Program-made: the position numbers and the translations under genes
In this document: piece after piece, positions 9,556-18,407 of the stretch
Layout of the letters: the number at the start of each line of letters is the position of its first letter
Position numbering within the stretch: the stretch's first letter is position 1
Assembly: GCA_028712475.1 (NCBI GenBank)
Contig: JAQTQB010000001.1
Span: 310,001 to 374,000 of the forward strand
Length of the DNA stretch: 64,000 bases
Reading direction: 5' to 3'
Source of the DNA: Verrucomicrobiales bacterium
GTDB taxonomy: Bacteria > Verrucomicrobiota > Verrucomicrobiia > Limisphaerales > UBA11358
Notes under the pieces: model-generated
What the model saw: only the letters and a program-made list of their open reading frames with translations
Told to the model about the DNA's origin: nothing
Database searches by the model: none

Positions 9556-10647
9556 TCACACCGCTACCGGTTTCTTGCGGAAATCAATCTCGCGGCCTTT
9601 CCAGCAAGCCACGCCGATATTGTTCATCAGCCCCAGCCGGTAACGCCACGACGACCCGTAAAACGGATTGTTCGTCGGCCAGAACGAAATGATGTCCACG
9701 CCGATGGCCTTGGCCATTTCAATGGCCTTCGCGATGTGCTTGGGATGGTCGTTCCAATTGAAGAGAAGATATTTCCATTCGAGAATCGGCTGCTGCAAAC
9801 CGCGCGCGTTGCGATATGCCACCATGTCGCGCATCGCGGCATAGGCTTTTTCAAAATTGCCGCCCTTCATGTATTTCTCGCTCATCGCGTCGCTGATGCC
9901 GTGGACGGAAAAAAGGATGTGGCTCAAATACAGCGCCGCCTCGCGCTTGGCGTCCGTGTTCAACAGCACGCCGTTAGTCGAAACCACGATGCGGCAGTCG
10001 GGGTTCTTCTCGCGGAGCATCGGCAGTTCCTTGCCGATGTTCGGCGACAAAAACGGCTCGCCCAGGTTCAGATAAAAAATCTGCCGCATCCCCAGCCGCG
10101 CCGCGAGATCCGCCATCTGGCTCAATTCCGCCAGCGGCATTTGCTTCCCCGCGCGGATGTTGGACGCACTTTCGCGCGCGCAGCCGATGCAGTCCACGTT
10201 GCAGATCACCGTGTTCTCCAGCAGCATCCCGCGATACGGCAGACGCGGCCTGGCCGGTTCGATCTGGCCTTTGGCCATGCGCCGGAAATCGCCGCAGCGC
10301 GTGCAGGTGGGGATCGGAATTTTCCCTTTTGCCAGTTCCGCCTGGAATTTTTGCGAAACGGGGCCGAAGAAAACTTCTTCAAATGAATCCTTCCGCAGAT
10401 CGCCAAGATGCCCGCTGCCGTCGTAATCCTGGCAACTGCATGAAACCGTCAGGTCGGAATTGATGGTGATGCCGTATTCCGATTCGCCGATGAGCGCGTT
10501 GCAATAATATTTGCGGCCGGTGACCTTCGCGCGCAACTCATGAAACACCACCATGACGTGCCGGAGAAAATCGCTGACGCGCCAGTTGATGCGCGCTTTC
10601 GGGTCGCGATTGCGTCGCAATGCTGGCTGTGCGGGTTGAGTTGCCAT
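9556..10647 (-). CDS. Radical SAM protein with a SPASM-like cysteine domain at its N-terminus
   Basis: 363 residues from the ATG at 10647, which gives a 23-bp gap to mqnC and fits one transcript. The radical SAM cluster is CNVDCIGC (CX3CX2C) near residue 140, followed by NLGEPFLSP and VVSTNGVLL as in the TIM barrel. Before the barrel, not after it, is CSCQDYD...GHLGDL...CTRCGDFR, the pattern of a SPASM auxiliary cluster domain. SPASM domains normally follow the barrel, so this order is unusual. The substrate is unknown. Such proteins often modify peptides or act in glycan or tailoring clusters, but no precursor peptide is visible nearby. Confidence 0.85.
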   Translation of the reverse strand: MATQPAQPALRRNRDPKARINWRVSDFLRHVMVVFHELRAKVTGRKYYCNALIGESEYGITINSDLTVSCSCQDYDGSGHLGDLRKDSFEEVFFGPVSQKFQAELAKGKIPIPTCTRCGDFRRMAKGQIEPARPRLPYRGMLLENTVICNVDCIGCARESASNIRAGKQMPLAELSQMADLAARLGMRQIFYLNLGEPFLSPNIGKELPMLREKNPDCRIVVSTNGVLLNTDAKREAALYLSHILFSVHGISDAMSEKYMKGGNFEKAYAAMRDMVAYRNARGLQQPILEWKYLLFNWNDHPKHIAKAIEMAKAIGVDIISFWPTNNPFYGSSWRYRLGLMNNIGVACWKGREIDFRKKPVAV

Positions 10648-10670
10648 GAGAATAAGATGGCCGCTCGAAG

Positions 10671-11762
10671 TTAATTCAGCAAGCGATACCAGTTGTCGCG
10701 CTGATGCGGTTCCAGGCCGAGGTCTTTGATGAGGCGGTGCATGTCCGGCACGGTCATGCGGAAGGACGCGCCCGCCTGCGACACGACATTTTCCTCGAGC
10801 ATGATGCTGCCGAGGTCGTTCGCGCCGTATTTCAAAGCGACCTGCCCGATCTCCAAGCCCTGCGTGACCCACGAGCTTTGGACGTTCTTGAAATTATCCA
10901 GATAAATCCGGCTCAACGCCTGCGTCCGCAGATACTCGTGCGCGCCCACCGTCGGCGCGCGCAACTTCGTGTGCTCCGCCTGAAACGTCCACGCGATGAA
11001 CGCGGTGAAGCCTCTCGACTTGTCCTGCTGCACGCGCAACCGCTCCAGGTGTTCAATCCGGTCTTCAATCGTCTCGACGTGGCCGAACATCATTGTTGCG
11101 CTGGAAGCAAGCCCCAGCCGGTGCGCCACGTCCATGACTTCAAGCCAGTCGTCGCTCATCGCCTTGAGCGGGGCGACGCGCTGCCGCACGCGGTCCACAA
11201 GAATTTCCCCGCCGCCGCCGGGAATCGAGCCGAGGCCGGCCTTCACGAAATCCTTGATGATGGTTTCCAGCGGCTCGTTGAACACATCGCGGAAGTGCAC
11301 GAACTCGCTCGGGCTGAACCCGTGGATGTTAAAGCCGGGGAATTTATTTTTGACGTGCGACAGCAGATCGAGATACCACTGCTTCGTGAGCTTCGGATGA
11401 TGCCCGCCCTGCATCAACATCTGCGTGCCGCCGCAGGCGATGGTCTCCTCGATTTTCTTGTCAATCTCGTCGAGCGTGATGACGTAGGAATCGTCGTCTT
11501 TCTCCACGCGATAGAAAGCGCAGAACTTGCAATAGACATTGCAGACATTGGTGTAATTGACGTTGCGGTCAACGATGTAGGTGACGATCTCGTTGCCGCG
11601 CCCGTCGAAATCCTTTGCCTTGGCCAGTTGCCGGCGACGGTCCGCGAGCGCGCCGAGTTCCTCCAGCGGCAATTTATAAAGCCGCAAAGCCTCGGCGGCA
11701 TTGATGCGCTGTCCATCCCATACCTTTTGCAGCAACTCGTCCAATGACGCGTCGTAAATCAC
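10671..11762 (-). CDS. mqnC: Cyclic dehypoxanthine futalosine synthase
   Basis: A radical SAM enzyme of the futalosine menaquinone pathway that cyclises dehypoxanthine futalosine. The 4Fe-4S motif is CNVYCKFC (about residues 75-82), directly followed by AFYR as in MqnC/MqnE/CofG enzymes. GGTQMLMQGGHHP, HGFSPSEFVHF and GLGSIPGGGGEILVDRVR are strongly characteristic of MqnC. Length (363 aa) is normal. No other mqn gene lies in this window, so the pathway genes are dispersed. It implies respiration with menaquinone made through futalosine. Confidence 0.96.
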   Translation of the reverse strand: MIYDASLDELLQKVWDGQRINAAEALRLYKLPLEELGALADRRRQLAKAKDFDGRGNEIVTYIVDRNVNYTNVCNVYCKFCAFYRVEKDDDSYVITLDEIDKKIEETIACGGTQMLMQGGHHPKLTKQWYLDLLSHVKNKFPGFNIHGFSPSEFVHFRDVFNEPLETIIKDFVKAGLGSIPGGGGEILVDRVRQRVAPLKAMSDDWLEVMDVAHRLGLASSATMMFGHVETIEDRIEHLERLRVQQDKSRGFTAFIAWTFQAEHTKLRAPTVGAHEYLRTQALSRIYLDNFKNVQSSWVTQGLEIGQVALKYGANDLGSIMLEENVVSQAGASFRMTVPDMHRLIKDLGLEPHQRDNWYRLLN

Positions 11763-11857
11763 GGTGGAAGGTTAGCGCGTCCGTGCGATTGAGACAAGCC
11801 GGACAAAATGAAACCGCCTAGAAGCCAGGATGAAGTCGCAGAGCGACGGATGGCACC

Positions 11858-12298
11858 CTATTTAGAACCAATCAGGGATTCGAGGGCGTCGGACAACTGG
11901 TGCATTTTAAACGGCTTCCACAGTCCCACGCGCCCCGTCTGTTTGATGAACTCGACAACCTTGGGATCCCCCTGATGACCGGTGATAAAGATGAACCGCT
12001 TGCACAAATGCGGACGGGATCGCTGAACCGCCTTGTAAAACATGTCGCCGGGAAAGTTCGGCATCACCATGTCACATACGATCGCATCGAAATCGGAAGT
12101 GAGTATGTGCTGCACCCCTTCCGCGCCGGTCGGCACAATCGTGAGGCGATAACCCAAACTTTCAAGCGCGTCCTTCAGCGTGTCGGCAAAGGCCGTGTCA
12201 TCCTCCAAGATCAGAACGGTCCTGGCTTTTGTATCCAAGAGGTCGTCGGAGATTTCGTATGTCCTCGGCTCCAGTTTTGGCAGGTCGAACTCTTGCAT
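11858..12298 (-). CDS. Single-domain response regulator (copy 1)
   Basis: A CheY-like receiver domain without an output domain, preceded by a ~28-residue charged extension. Acidic pocket LILEDD, phosphoacceptor Asp in VCDMVMPNFPGD, Thr in FITGHQGD and Lys in LWKPF are all present, so it should be phosphorylatable. Its neighbour (12488-12946) is a close paralogue with the same layout, sharing FPGDMFY and FITGHQGD/FMTGHQGD. No histidine kinase gene is adjacent. The roles of the pair are unknown. Confidence 0.9.
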   Translation of the reverse strand: MQEFDLPKLEPRTYEISDDLLDTKARTVLILEDDTAFADTLKDALESLGYRLTIVPTGAEGVQHILTSDFDAIVCDMVMPNFPGDMFYKAVQRSRPHLCKRFIFITGHQGDPKVVEFIKQTGRVGLWKPFKMHQLSDALESLIGSK

Positions 12299-12487
12299 AT
12301 TTAAATTGGCTGATAAAAACTATGAGATAAGTAAGCCAGCCGTCCCGCCCCGGCAAGATAAAACATGCGCGTCCGGCTTTGCGCAAATCGCGGAGCAACG
12401 GGAGAAAGCAGCTTCTCCGGCGCCTTATTTGCCGATGCTGGCTTGCTAGGCCGGAGCTTCAGCAAAGGCTCGATACACCCCGTCTCG

Positions 12488-12946
12488 TCACTGATTCTTG
12501 CCGTTCACGACCTTGATGGCATCGAACAGGACATGCATCTCAAAGGGTTTCCAGAGCATCAATCCCCGGATGCTGCGGATGAACTGTTCGATCTTTCGAT
12601 CGCCCTGGTGTCCGGTCATGAAGATGAACCGGTTGCACAGTTGCGGGCGGACTCGTTCGACTGCCAGATAAAACATGTCGCCGGGAAAGTTGGGCATCAC
12701 CATGTCACAAAGGATGACGCTGTAATCGCCGGCCATTATCTTTTTCAGCCCTTCAGCCCCGTTTGGCACGACGGTGACAACATATCTTTGATTTTCGAGC
12801 GCTTCCTTCAGTATGAAGGCCAGGGCGGCATCATCCTCCAAAATCAGGATGCTCTTCGTCTTGGGAATCCCGCCGGTGTCAGGAAGTTCGTAAGTTTTCT
12901 CCGACCGCGCAGATTCGCGTCTCCGCATTAATTCGTAATCGTTCAT
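12488..12946 (-). CDS. Single-domain response regulator (copy 2)
   Basis: 152 residues, a receiver domain with an N-terminal charged stretch. LILEDDAAL, LCDMVMPNFPGDMFYLAVERVRPQLCNRFIFMTGHQGD and LWKPFEMH carry the full catalytic set. It aligns along its whole length with the downstream copy 1 and lies 189 bp upstream of it on the same strand, a clear tandem duplication. The N-terminal tails differ more than the receivers, which suggests different partners. No DNA-binding or enzymatic output domain is present. Confidence 0.9.
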   Translation of the reverse strand: MNDYELMRRRESARSEKTYELPDTGGIPKTKSILILEDDAALAFILKEALENQRYVVTVVPNGAEGLKKIMAGDYSVILCDMVMPNFPGDMFYLAVERVRPQLCNRFIFMTGHQGDRKIEQFIRSIRGLMLWKPFEMHVLFDAIKVVNGKNQ

Positions 12947-13070
12947 TTCGTCAAAATTTGAATTCTGGTTTCATTTTTTACTCCGCCATCTGTCACCCTT
13001 TGCGCAGAAACGATGTTGTGTCGGAACCCGCACCGGGAAAAGCTATCAAATTATTCCGGCATTGGCAAAT

Positions 13071-13171
13071 TCACCTTTTCCCGATGCTCATCCGCAAATC
13101 TTCTTCCAGCCGGCTTGTCGCGCCGAAGCAAAGCGAAAGCGCGCTCAAAAGCATCGCGGTTCTTCCTGCAA
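13071..13171 (-). pseudogene. Frameshifted 3' tail of an unidentified gene
   Basis: On the minus strand one frame reads DAFERAFA and another, after about 20 extra bases, reads RLEEDLRMSIGKR then stop. Together they resemble the tail at 15559-15699 (AAFERAFARLEKDLRAAVGR, stop). I interpret both as decayed 3' ends of one gene family; no complete copy is in the window. The remainder of 12947-13191 holds nothing else I can recognise. Confidence 0.35.
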
Positions 13172-13191
13172 AAATAATTCTCCCTTGGCGC

Positions 13192-13219
13192 TTGACATGC
13201 AACCAAAAGGTTGCATAAT
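13192..13219 (+). promoter_or_regulatory. Promoter with embedded operator for the arsR-type operon
   Basis: TTGACA at 13192-13197 and CATAAT at 13214-13219 are separated by 16 bp. The spacer and first -10 bases form a perfect palindrome, TGCAACC-AAAA-GGTTGCA (13198-13215), ideal for a dimeric ArsR-fold repressor. The ATG at 13229 lies 9 bp after the -10 box, so the transcript would be leaderless or nearly so. Autorepression is inferred from the overlap. Confidence 0.8.
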
Positions 13220-13228
13220 GTTGCGCAG

Positions 13229-13555
13229 ATGGATGCAGTCTTCAAAGCCCTGGCGGACGAGAGCCGGCGGAAATTGCTCGACCAGTTGCACCAGAGCAAC
13301 GGGCAGACGCTCGGCGAATTGTGCGCGCACCTCGACATGACGCGGCAGGCGGTGACCAAGCATCTCCTGTTGCTGGAGGCGGCGAATTTGGTCGTCGTCG
13401 TCTGGCGCGGGCGCGAGAAACTGCATTATCTCAATCCGGTGCCGATCCAAGAGATCTCCGAGCGCTGGATCGGCAAATACGAACGCCAGCGCCTCCAGGC
13501 GCTCGGCGATCTGAAAAAGGGTCTCGAACAAAACAAAACGAACAAGAAAGGATGA
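13229..13555 (+). CDS. ArsR-family winged-helix repressor
   Basis: I start at MDAVFKALADESRRKLLDQL because the track start (13211) lies inside the operator and -10 box. The protein (108 aa) has a typical ArsR fold: FKALADESRRKLL, then the HTH LGELCAHLDMTRQAVTKHLLLLE, and a wing VVVVWRGREKLHYLNP. No cysteine pair for metal sensing is visible, so this is the metal-independent subgroup that is usually paired with an SRPBCC protein. The SRPBCC gene starts 4 bp downstream. It probably binds the palindrome at 13198-13215 and represses its own operon. Confidence 0.93.
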   Translation: MDAVFKALADESRRKLLDQLHQSNGQTLGELCAHLDMTRQAVTKHLLLLEAANLVVVVWRGREKLHYLNPVPIQEISERWIGKYERQRLQALGDLKKGLEQNKTNKKG

Positions 13556-13559
13556 CGAT

Positions 13560-13994
13560 ATGCAAAAGCCAAAGTTAGTTTATACCACCTATATCCGCTC
13601 AACACCGAAGGATGTGTGGGCGGCCATCACCAAACCCGAATTCACCGCTCAATACTGGGGGAAGATGACGAACGTATCTGACTGGAAACGCGGCTCGAAA
13701 TGGGAACACCACAATCCCGAGCACGAAGTCTGGATCACCGGCAAGGTTTTGGAATCCGCGCCGCCCAAACGCCTCGTGCTGTCCTGGGCCGACCCGGATG
13801 ACCTCAAAGACAAATCGCGCGTCACGTTCGAAATCGAGAAGATCGAAGACATGACTTGCCTTACCGTCACTCACGGAAGTTTCACGACCGGTTCGACGAT
13901 GGCCGGCAAAGTTTCCCAAGGCTGGCCGAAAGTGCTCTCCAGTCTGAAAACCTTTTTGGAAACCGGCAAGGGACTCAACATCTTCTGCAAATGA
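13560..13994 (+). CDS. SRPBCC (AHSA1-like) domain protein
   Basis: 144 residues of the START/AHSA1 hydrophobic-pocket fold. TTYIRSTPKDVWAAITKPEFTAQYWG is the diagnostic N-terminal strand-helix, followed by GKVLESAPPKRLVLSW and a C-terminal helix with GWPKVLSSLKTFLETGK. It is translated from the operon of the ArsR repressor 4 bp upstream, a very common pairing. The ligand is unknown. It may bind a small hydrophobic molecule that also feeds into the regulatory loop, but the sequence does not show this. Confidence 0.92.
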   Translation: MQKPKLVYTTYIRSTPKDVWAAITKPEFTAQYWGKMTNVSDWKRGSKWEHHNPEHEVWITGKVLESAPPKRLVLSWADPDDLKDKSRVTFEIEKIEDMTCLTVTHGSFTTGSTMAGKVSQGWPKVLSSLKTFLETGKGLNIFCK

Positions 13995-14028
13995 CGGCGT
14001 GAGTTCCTGAACAAAAATTGAAAGGGGT

Positions 14029-14742
14029 ATGCGTATGCGAATCGGAATCATTGGCACTGGAAGCATGGGAGGGATACTTGCGCGTCACCTCGGCAAGCTC
14101 GGCGATCATGTTTCGATCGCGAACTCGCGAGGACCGGACAGTCTGATCGCGTTGGCGGCGGAGACGGGCGCGACGCCCGTTTCCGTTGCTGACGCCGCTC
14201 AAGCCGGAGAAATCGTCATCCTCGCCATTCCAACGAAGGCCGTCGCCGATCTTCCGAAGGCGTTGTTTGCGAACGTGCCGGACAGCGTCGTTGTGATTGA
14301 CATTGGCAACTACCATCCCGAGCTTCGCGATGGCCGCATCGCTGCGATTGACCGAGGTATGCTCGATAGCCAGTGGGTCGCGCAGCAGATCGGGCGTCCG
14401 GTGATCAAGGCGTTCAACAATATCTTCGCCAAAAGCCTTCTCGAAAAGGGTGTTCCGAGGGGAACGAAAGGGCGGATCGCTCTCCCGATCGCCGGCGATT
14501 CGTTGGATGCCAAGGCAACAGTGCTTCGCCTTGTTGACGAACTTGGCTTCGACCCTGTTGACGGCGGTGATCTGGACAACTCCTGGCGGCAGCAACCCGG
14601 CACGCCGGCTTACTGCCGCGATCTTGAAGCCGCTACCCTCCGTTGCGCGCTCGCCGAAGCGGATCGAAACCGGGTCGCGGAATACCGCGCTGAACAGGAA
14701 GCTCGTATCAGAAGACAGATGACAGCGCAGGCAGCAAAATGA
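14029..14742 (+). CDS. NADPH-dependent F420 reductase-like oxidoreductase
   Basis: 237 residues with a Rossmann dinucleotide motif GIIGTGSMGGILARHL at the N-terminus and NSRGPDSL directly after strand 2, which favours NADPH. VVIDIGNYHPELRDG and VIKAFNNIFAKSL are typical of the F420:NADP oxidoreductase-like family, which also contains members with no F420. It follows the SRPBCC gene by 34 bp on the same strand and may extend that operon. A second possible ATG lies two codons in. The true electron partner is not evident. Confidence 0.85.
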   Translation: MRMRIGIIGTGSMGGILARHLGKLGDHVSIANSRGPDSLIALAAETGATPVSVADAAQAGEIVILAIPTKAVADLPKALFANVPDSVVVIDIGNYHPELRDGRIAAIDRGMLDSQWVAQQIGRPVIKAFNNIFAKSLLEKGVPRGTKGRIALPIAGDSLDAKATVLRLVDELGFDPVDGGDLDNSWRQQPGTPAYCRDLEAATLRCALAEADRNRVAEYRAEQEARIRRQMTAQAAK

Positions 14743-14837
14743 GTCGCGGAGCGCGGTTGTGCCCGCAGGGTCAGCCGCAGCGTGTGGAATATTCGGAAGC
14801 GTCCGGATTAAACTGCGTGCTGCGGCTGGTCTGCGTT

Positions 14838-14927
14838 GGTAGGGCGGGCAGTCCTCTGCCCGCCGCGAGCGTGGTGAGTCGTCTATTTGCCAATAGCCGA
14901 CGGCGCGCACGAGTGACGCGCCCTACC
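14838..14927. repeat. Composite REP pair upstream of the RAYT gene
   Basis: Two palindromic units in opposite orientation: GGTAGGGCGGGCAGTCC... (14838-14866) and ...GAGTGACGCGCCCTACC (14902-14927). Nearly the same ~90-bp composite recurs at 15475-15563 on the other side of the transposase gene. This is the layout of a bacterial interspersed mosaic element served by a RAYT. Confidence 0.85.
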
Positions 14928-14968
14928 TTGCGCTTTGTCCCGTTGCGACGTTTCGTTATGCTCGCTGC

Positions 14969-15436
14969 ATGGATTTGCCTGTCCGCAAAAAACTGCCGCA
15001 CACGATTCCGCAATGGGTCGCCGAAGGCAGTTGGTTTTTCATCACCATCAAATGCGTGCCGCCGGGCAAGAACCAGCTTTGCCACGCGGACGCCGGCGAC
15101 GCCGTTCTCGCGGCGATGGCGCACAATCACAACAAACTCGTCTGGCATTGTCGTCTGTGTTTGCTGATGCCCGACCATTTGCACGCCATCATCGCGTCCC
15201 CGCGCGAGCCGGGAATGCAGACGGCGGTTTCAAATTGGAAGAAGTTCGTCGCGGTGAAACACGGCATCGAATGGCAACGAGATTTTTTTGATCATCGGCT
15301 GCGTAACCAAGACGAGCTGGAGGAAAAGACCAGCTACATTCTGGTGAATCCCGTCCGCAAAGGTTTGTGCGAACGGATGGAAGATTGGACTTGGGTCTGT
15401 CGTCCGAACGATCGCCCGCCACCAATGCTTGGGTAG
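14969..15436 (+). CDS. REP-associated tyrosine transposase (RAYT, Y1 HUH family)
   Basis: 155 residues. The HUH motif is MPDHLHAII (His70 and His72), and the candidate catalytic tyrosine is Tyr123 in TSYILVNPVRKGL, the conserved RAYT block. These enzymes nick single-stranded REP hairpins and are thought to spread REP elements. Both flanks carry REP-like palindromes: a composite unit begins 131 bp before the ATG and another unit overlaps the stop codon at 15432. All key residues are present, so it may be active. It is a single-copy domesticated type rather than an IS with terminal repeats. Confidence 0.92.
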   Translation: MDLPVRKKLPHTIPQWVAEGSWFFITIKCVPPGKNQLCHADAGDAVLAAMAHNHNKLVWHCRLCLLMPDHLHAIIASPREPGMQTAVSNWKKFVAVKHGIEWQRDFFDHRLRNQDELEEKTSYILVNPVRKGLCERMEDWTWVCRPNDRPPPMLG

Positions 15437-15461
15437 GGCGCGTCAGTCCCCTGCGCGCCGC
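15432..15461. repeat. Single REP unit overlapping the RAYT stop codon
   Basis: GGTAGGGCGCGTCAGTCCCC...GCGCGCCGC is a variant of the unit found at 14838 and 15475. It provides the last bases of the transposase gene. Confidence 0.75.
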
Positions 15462-15474
15462 ACAAATCAAATCA

Positions 15475-15563
15475 GGTAGGGCGGGCAGTCCTCTGCCCGC
15501 CGCTTTTGGAATGGACGCGTTCGGATTCACCACGACGGCGCGCACGGAGTGACGCGCCCTACC
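15475..15563. repeat. Composite REP pair downstream of the RAYT gene
   Basis: The left unit (15475-15503) is identical over 29 bp to 14838-14866. The right unit (15537-15563) differs from 14902-14927 by a single extra base. The right end supplies the TAG stop of the gene remnant on the minus strand. Confidence 0.85.
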
Positions 15564-15699
15564 TGCCAACCGCCGCGCGTAAATCTTTTTCCAGCCGGGC
15601 GAAGGCGCGTTCAAAGGCGGCGTGGCTCTTCCAGTTCGAGAAATCGGGGAGGTGATATTTGCGGACTTCTTCCGCCAAAGCTTCACTGGAGTAATGACG
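15559..15699 (-). pseudogene. 3' remnant of an unidentified gene
   Basis: The minus-strand frame reads HYSSEALAEEV...DFSNWKSHAAFERAFARLEKDLRAAVGR and stops inside a REP unit. The frame is closed by TAA at 15700-15702, so only a ~46-codon tail remains. It resembles the second remnant at 13071-13171. The 'DFxxW...AFxRAFxRLxxDLRA' pattern reminds me of C-termini of bacterial TIR-type proteins, but I cannot verify that. Confidence 0.4.
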
Positions 15700-15706
15700 T
15701 TATTCT

Positions 15707-16441
15707 TCAATTCCATTCTGGCCTGACACTCTGCACCGCCTCGTGCCATGCCGACGGTTTTCGCTTAATCCGCCTTAAGGCAATTTTTACATTGATGTCG
15801 TCCAAAATTAAATCGGTCAACTTCTCGCCCTTTTGCTTGTCTTCTTTTGCGACGGCAAATCTGGCTGCCCACATCGCGCTGGAAAAATTTCCACTCTGAA
15901 GTAATTCCGCAGCAGCTTGAGAAAATGTTTCCTTGCCATAAATTTCTCGAGGTGATTTCACCGTCCCTGAAATTGTTTCAGCCCAAGTTGCCGGATCGCT
16001 TGATCCTAATTTATGACGGCCTAAAATCATTCGAATAAGCCTTGCCCTTCGGTCAAAATATCTGAGTGTGAACCACCCAATCAACGGGAGTAGAAGAAGT
16101 ATCGCACCTGTCAATTCATCGCTGATTTTTCGGTCTGTGGCTGGACTTAACAATTCAACCAGAAGAACTATTGCGCCAATTACCAATGACAAAATCAACC
16201 ATCTTCTCAGATAGCAATAGAGGACTAGCTTAACCGACCATCGTATTGGAATTTTTCGATACTGATTCCCGTTCCAATCAAAAGTATGAATTGCTTGGTA
16301 GGGAAATATTGGCATGAAGAAAAACACCATGCATTCCATGCCATCGAAATCTGGACTTCGCGTCCAAATGCTATCCGTCCAAGCCACCATTCCATTGCTT
16401 GGAACAACCGCTGTCCCCATTCCATTGACGGTTAGTGGCAT
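15707..16441 (-). CDS. Hypothetical membrane protein
   Basis: 244 residues with two transmembrane helices in the middle (WLILSLVIGAIVLLVELL and LTGAILLLLPLIGWFTLRYF), a ~100-residue N-terminal part and a charged, mostly helical C-terminal domain. Base composition is clearly more AT-rich than trpB next to it, so it may be acquired. It lies 12 bp downstream of the trpB stop on the same strand but probably has nothing to do with tryptophan. No family recognised. Confidence 0.65.
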   Translation of the reverse strand: MPLTVNGMGTAVVPSNGMVAWTDSIWTRSPDFDGMECMVFFFMPIFPYQAIHTFDWNGNQYRKIPIRWSVKLVLYCYLRRWLILSLVIGAIVLLVELLSPATDRKISDELTGAILLLLPLIGWFTLRYFDRRARLIRMILGRHKLGSSDPATWAETISGTVKSPREIYGKETFSQAAAELLQSGNFSSAMWAARFAVAKEDKQKGEKLTDLILDDINVKIALRRIKRKPSAWHEAVQSVRPEWN

Positions 16442-16453
16442 TGGATCTTAATT

Positions 16454-17668
<1,215 letters not shown>

Positions 17669-17713
17669 GGCCTAATTCTCACGCAAAGGCGCGAAGGGCG
17701 CAAAGAGATTTTG

Positions 17714-17764
17714 TTGTAGCGGCGCTCTGCGAGCGCCGGACGACGGTCATAGACCGCCGCCACA
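17714..17764. repeat. Palindromic repeat type 2, overlapping the 3' end of tag
   Basis: Begins TTGTAGCGGCGCTCTGCGAG and ends ACCGCCGCCACA, a diverged copy of 9497-9550. It contributes the stop codon and the last residues (CGGGL) of the tag product. Confidence 0.7.
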
Positions 17765-18325
17765 TTCTTTATGACGGAAACAGCTCACAAGATGGTCGTT
17801 CACCATGCCGACGGCCTGCATGTTGGCGTAGCAGATCGTCGAGCCGACAAACTTGAACCCACGCTTCAGCAGATCTTTGCTCATCGCATCGGAGATGTCC
17901 GTCTGGGCGGGAACTTCCTCCATGCTCTTGCGATGATTGATGATCGGTTTGCCTTCCACAAACCGCCAAAGATACGCGTCGAAGCTGCCGAATTCCTCGC
18001 GCACTTTAAGAAAAGCTTTGGCGTTCTGGATGGCGGAGCGGATTTTCAACTGGTTGCGAATGATGCCGGAGTCGTTCATCAGCTTCACAACTTTCGCCTC
18101 GCCGTATCGAGCAATCTTCTCCGCATCAAAATTGTCAAACGCGGCGCGGTAGTTTTCCCGCTTGTTCAAGACTGTCTGCCAGCTCAAGCCGGCCTGGGCG
18201 CCTTCGAGAATGAGATATTCGAACAGCAGCCGGTCATCGTGAACCGGCACGCCCCATTCGGTGTCGTGATAAAGGGTGGAAAGTTCATTCGTCGGCCAGG
18301 GACAGCGGATGAGTTCCTTTTTCAT
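17747..18325 (-). CDS. tag: DNA-3-methyladenine glycosylase I
   Basis: Base-excision repair enzyme removing 3-methyladenine. RCPWPTNELSTLYHDTEWGVPVHDDRLLFEYLILEGAQAGLSW is the hallmark Tag N-terminus (aromatic pocket and zinc ligands), and the HhH-like core and GFKFVGSTICYANMQAVGMVNDH near the C-terminus complete it. Zinc ligands appear to be the N-terminal Cys with C-terminal His and Cys residues (NDHLVSCFRHKEC). The last residues, CGGGL, are encoded by a palindromic repeat, so the tail was probably rewritten by that insertion. 192 aa is a normal length. Confidence 0.95.
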   Translation of the reverse strand: MKKELIRCPWPTNELSTLYHDTEWGVPVHDDRLLFEYLILEGAQAGLSWQTVLNKRENYRAAFDNFDAEKIARYGEAKVVKLMNDSGIIRNQLKIRSAIQNAKAFLKVREEFGSFDAYLWRFVEGKPIINHRKSMEEVPAQTDISDAMSKDLLKRGFKFVGSTICYANMQAVGMVNDHLVSCFRHKECGGGL

Positions 18326-18407
18326 GCAACAGCTTTGGCGAAGACGATGAACACGCTTGCGATTACGTCATCAGCTTTTGGTTTGGGCACGAAGTTGCGC
18401 CAAACGG

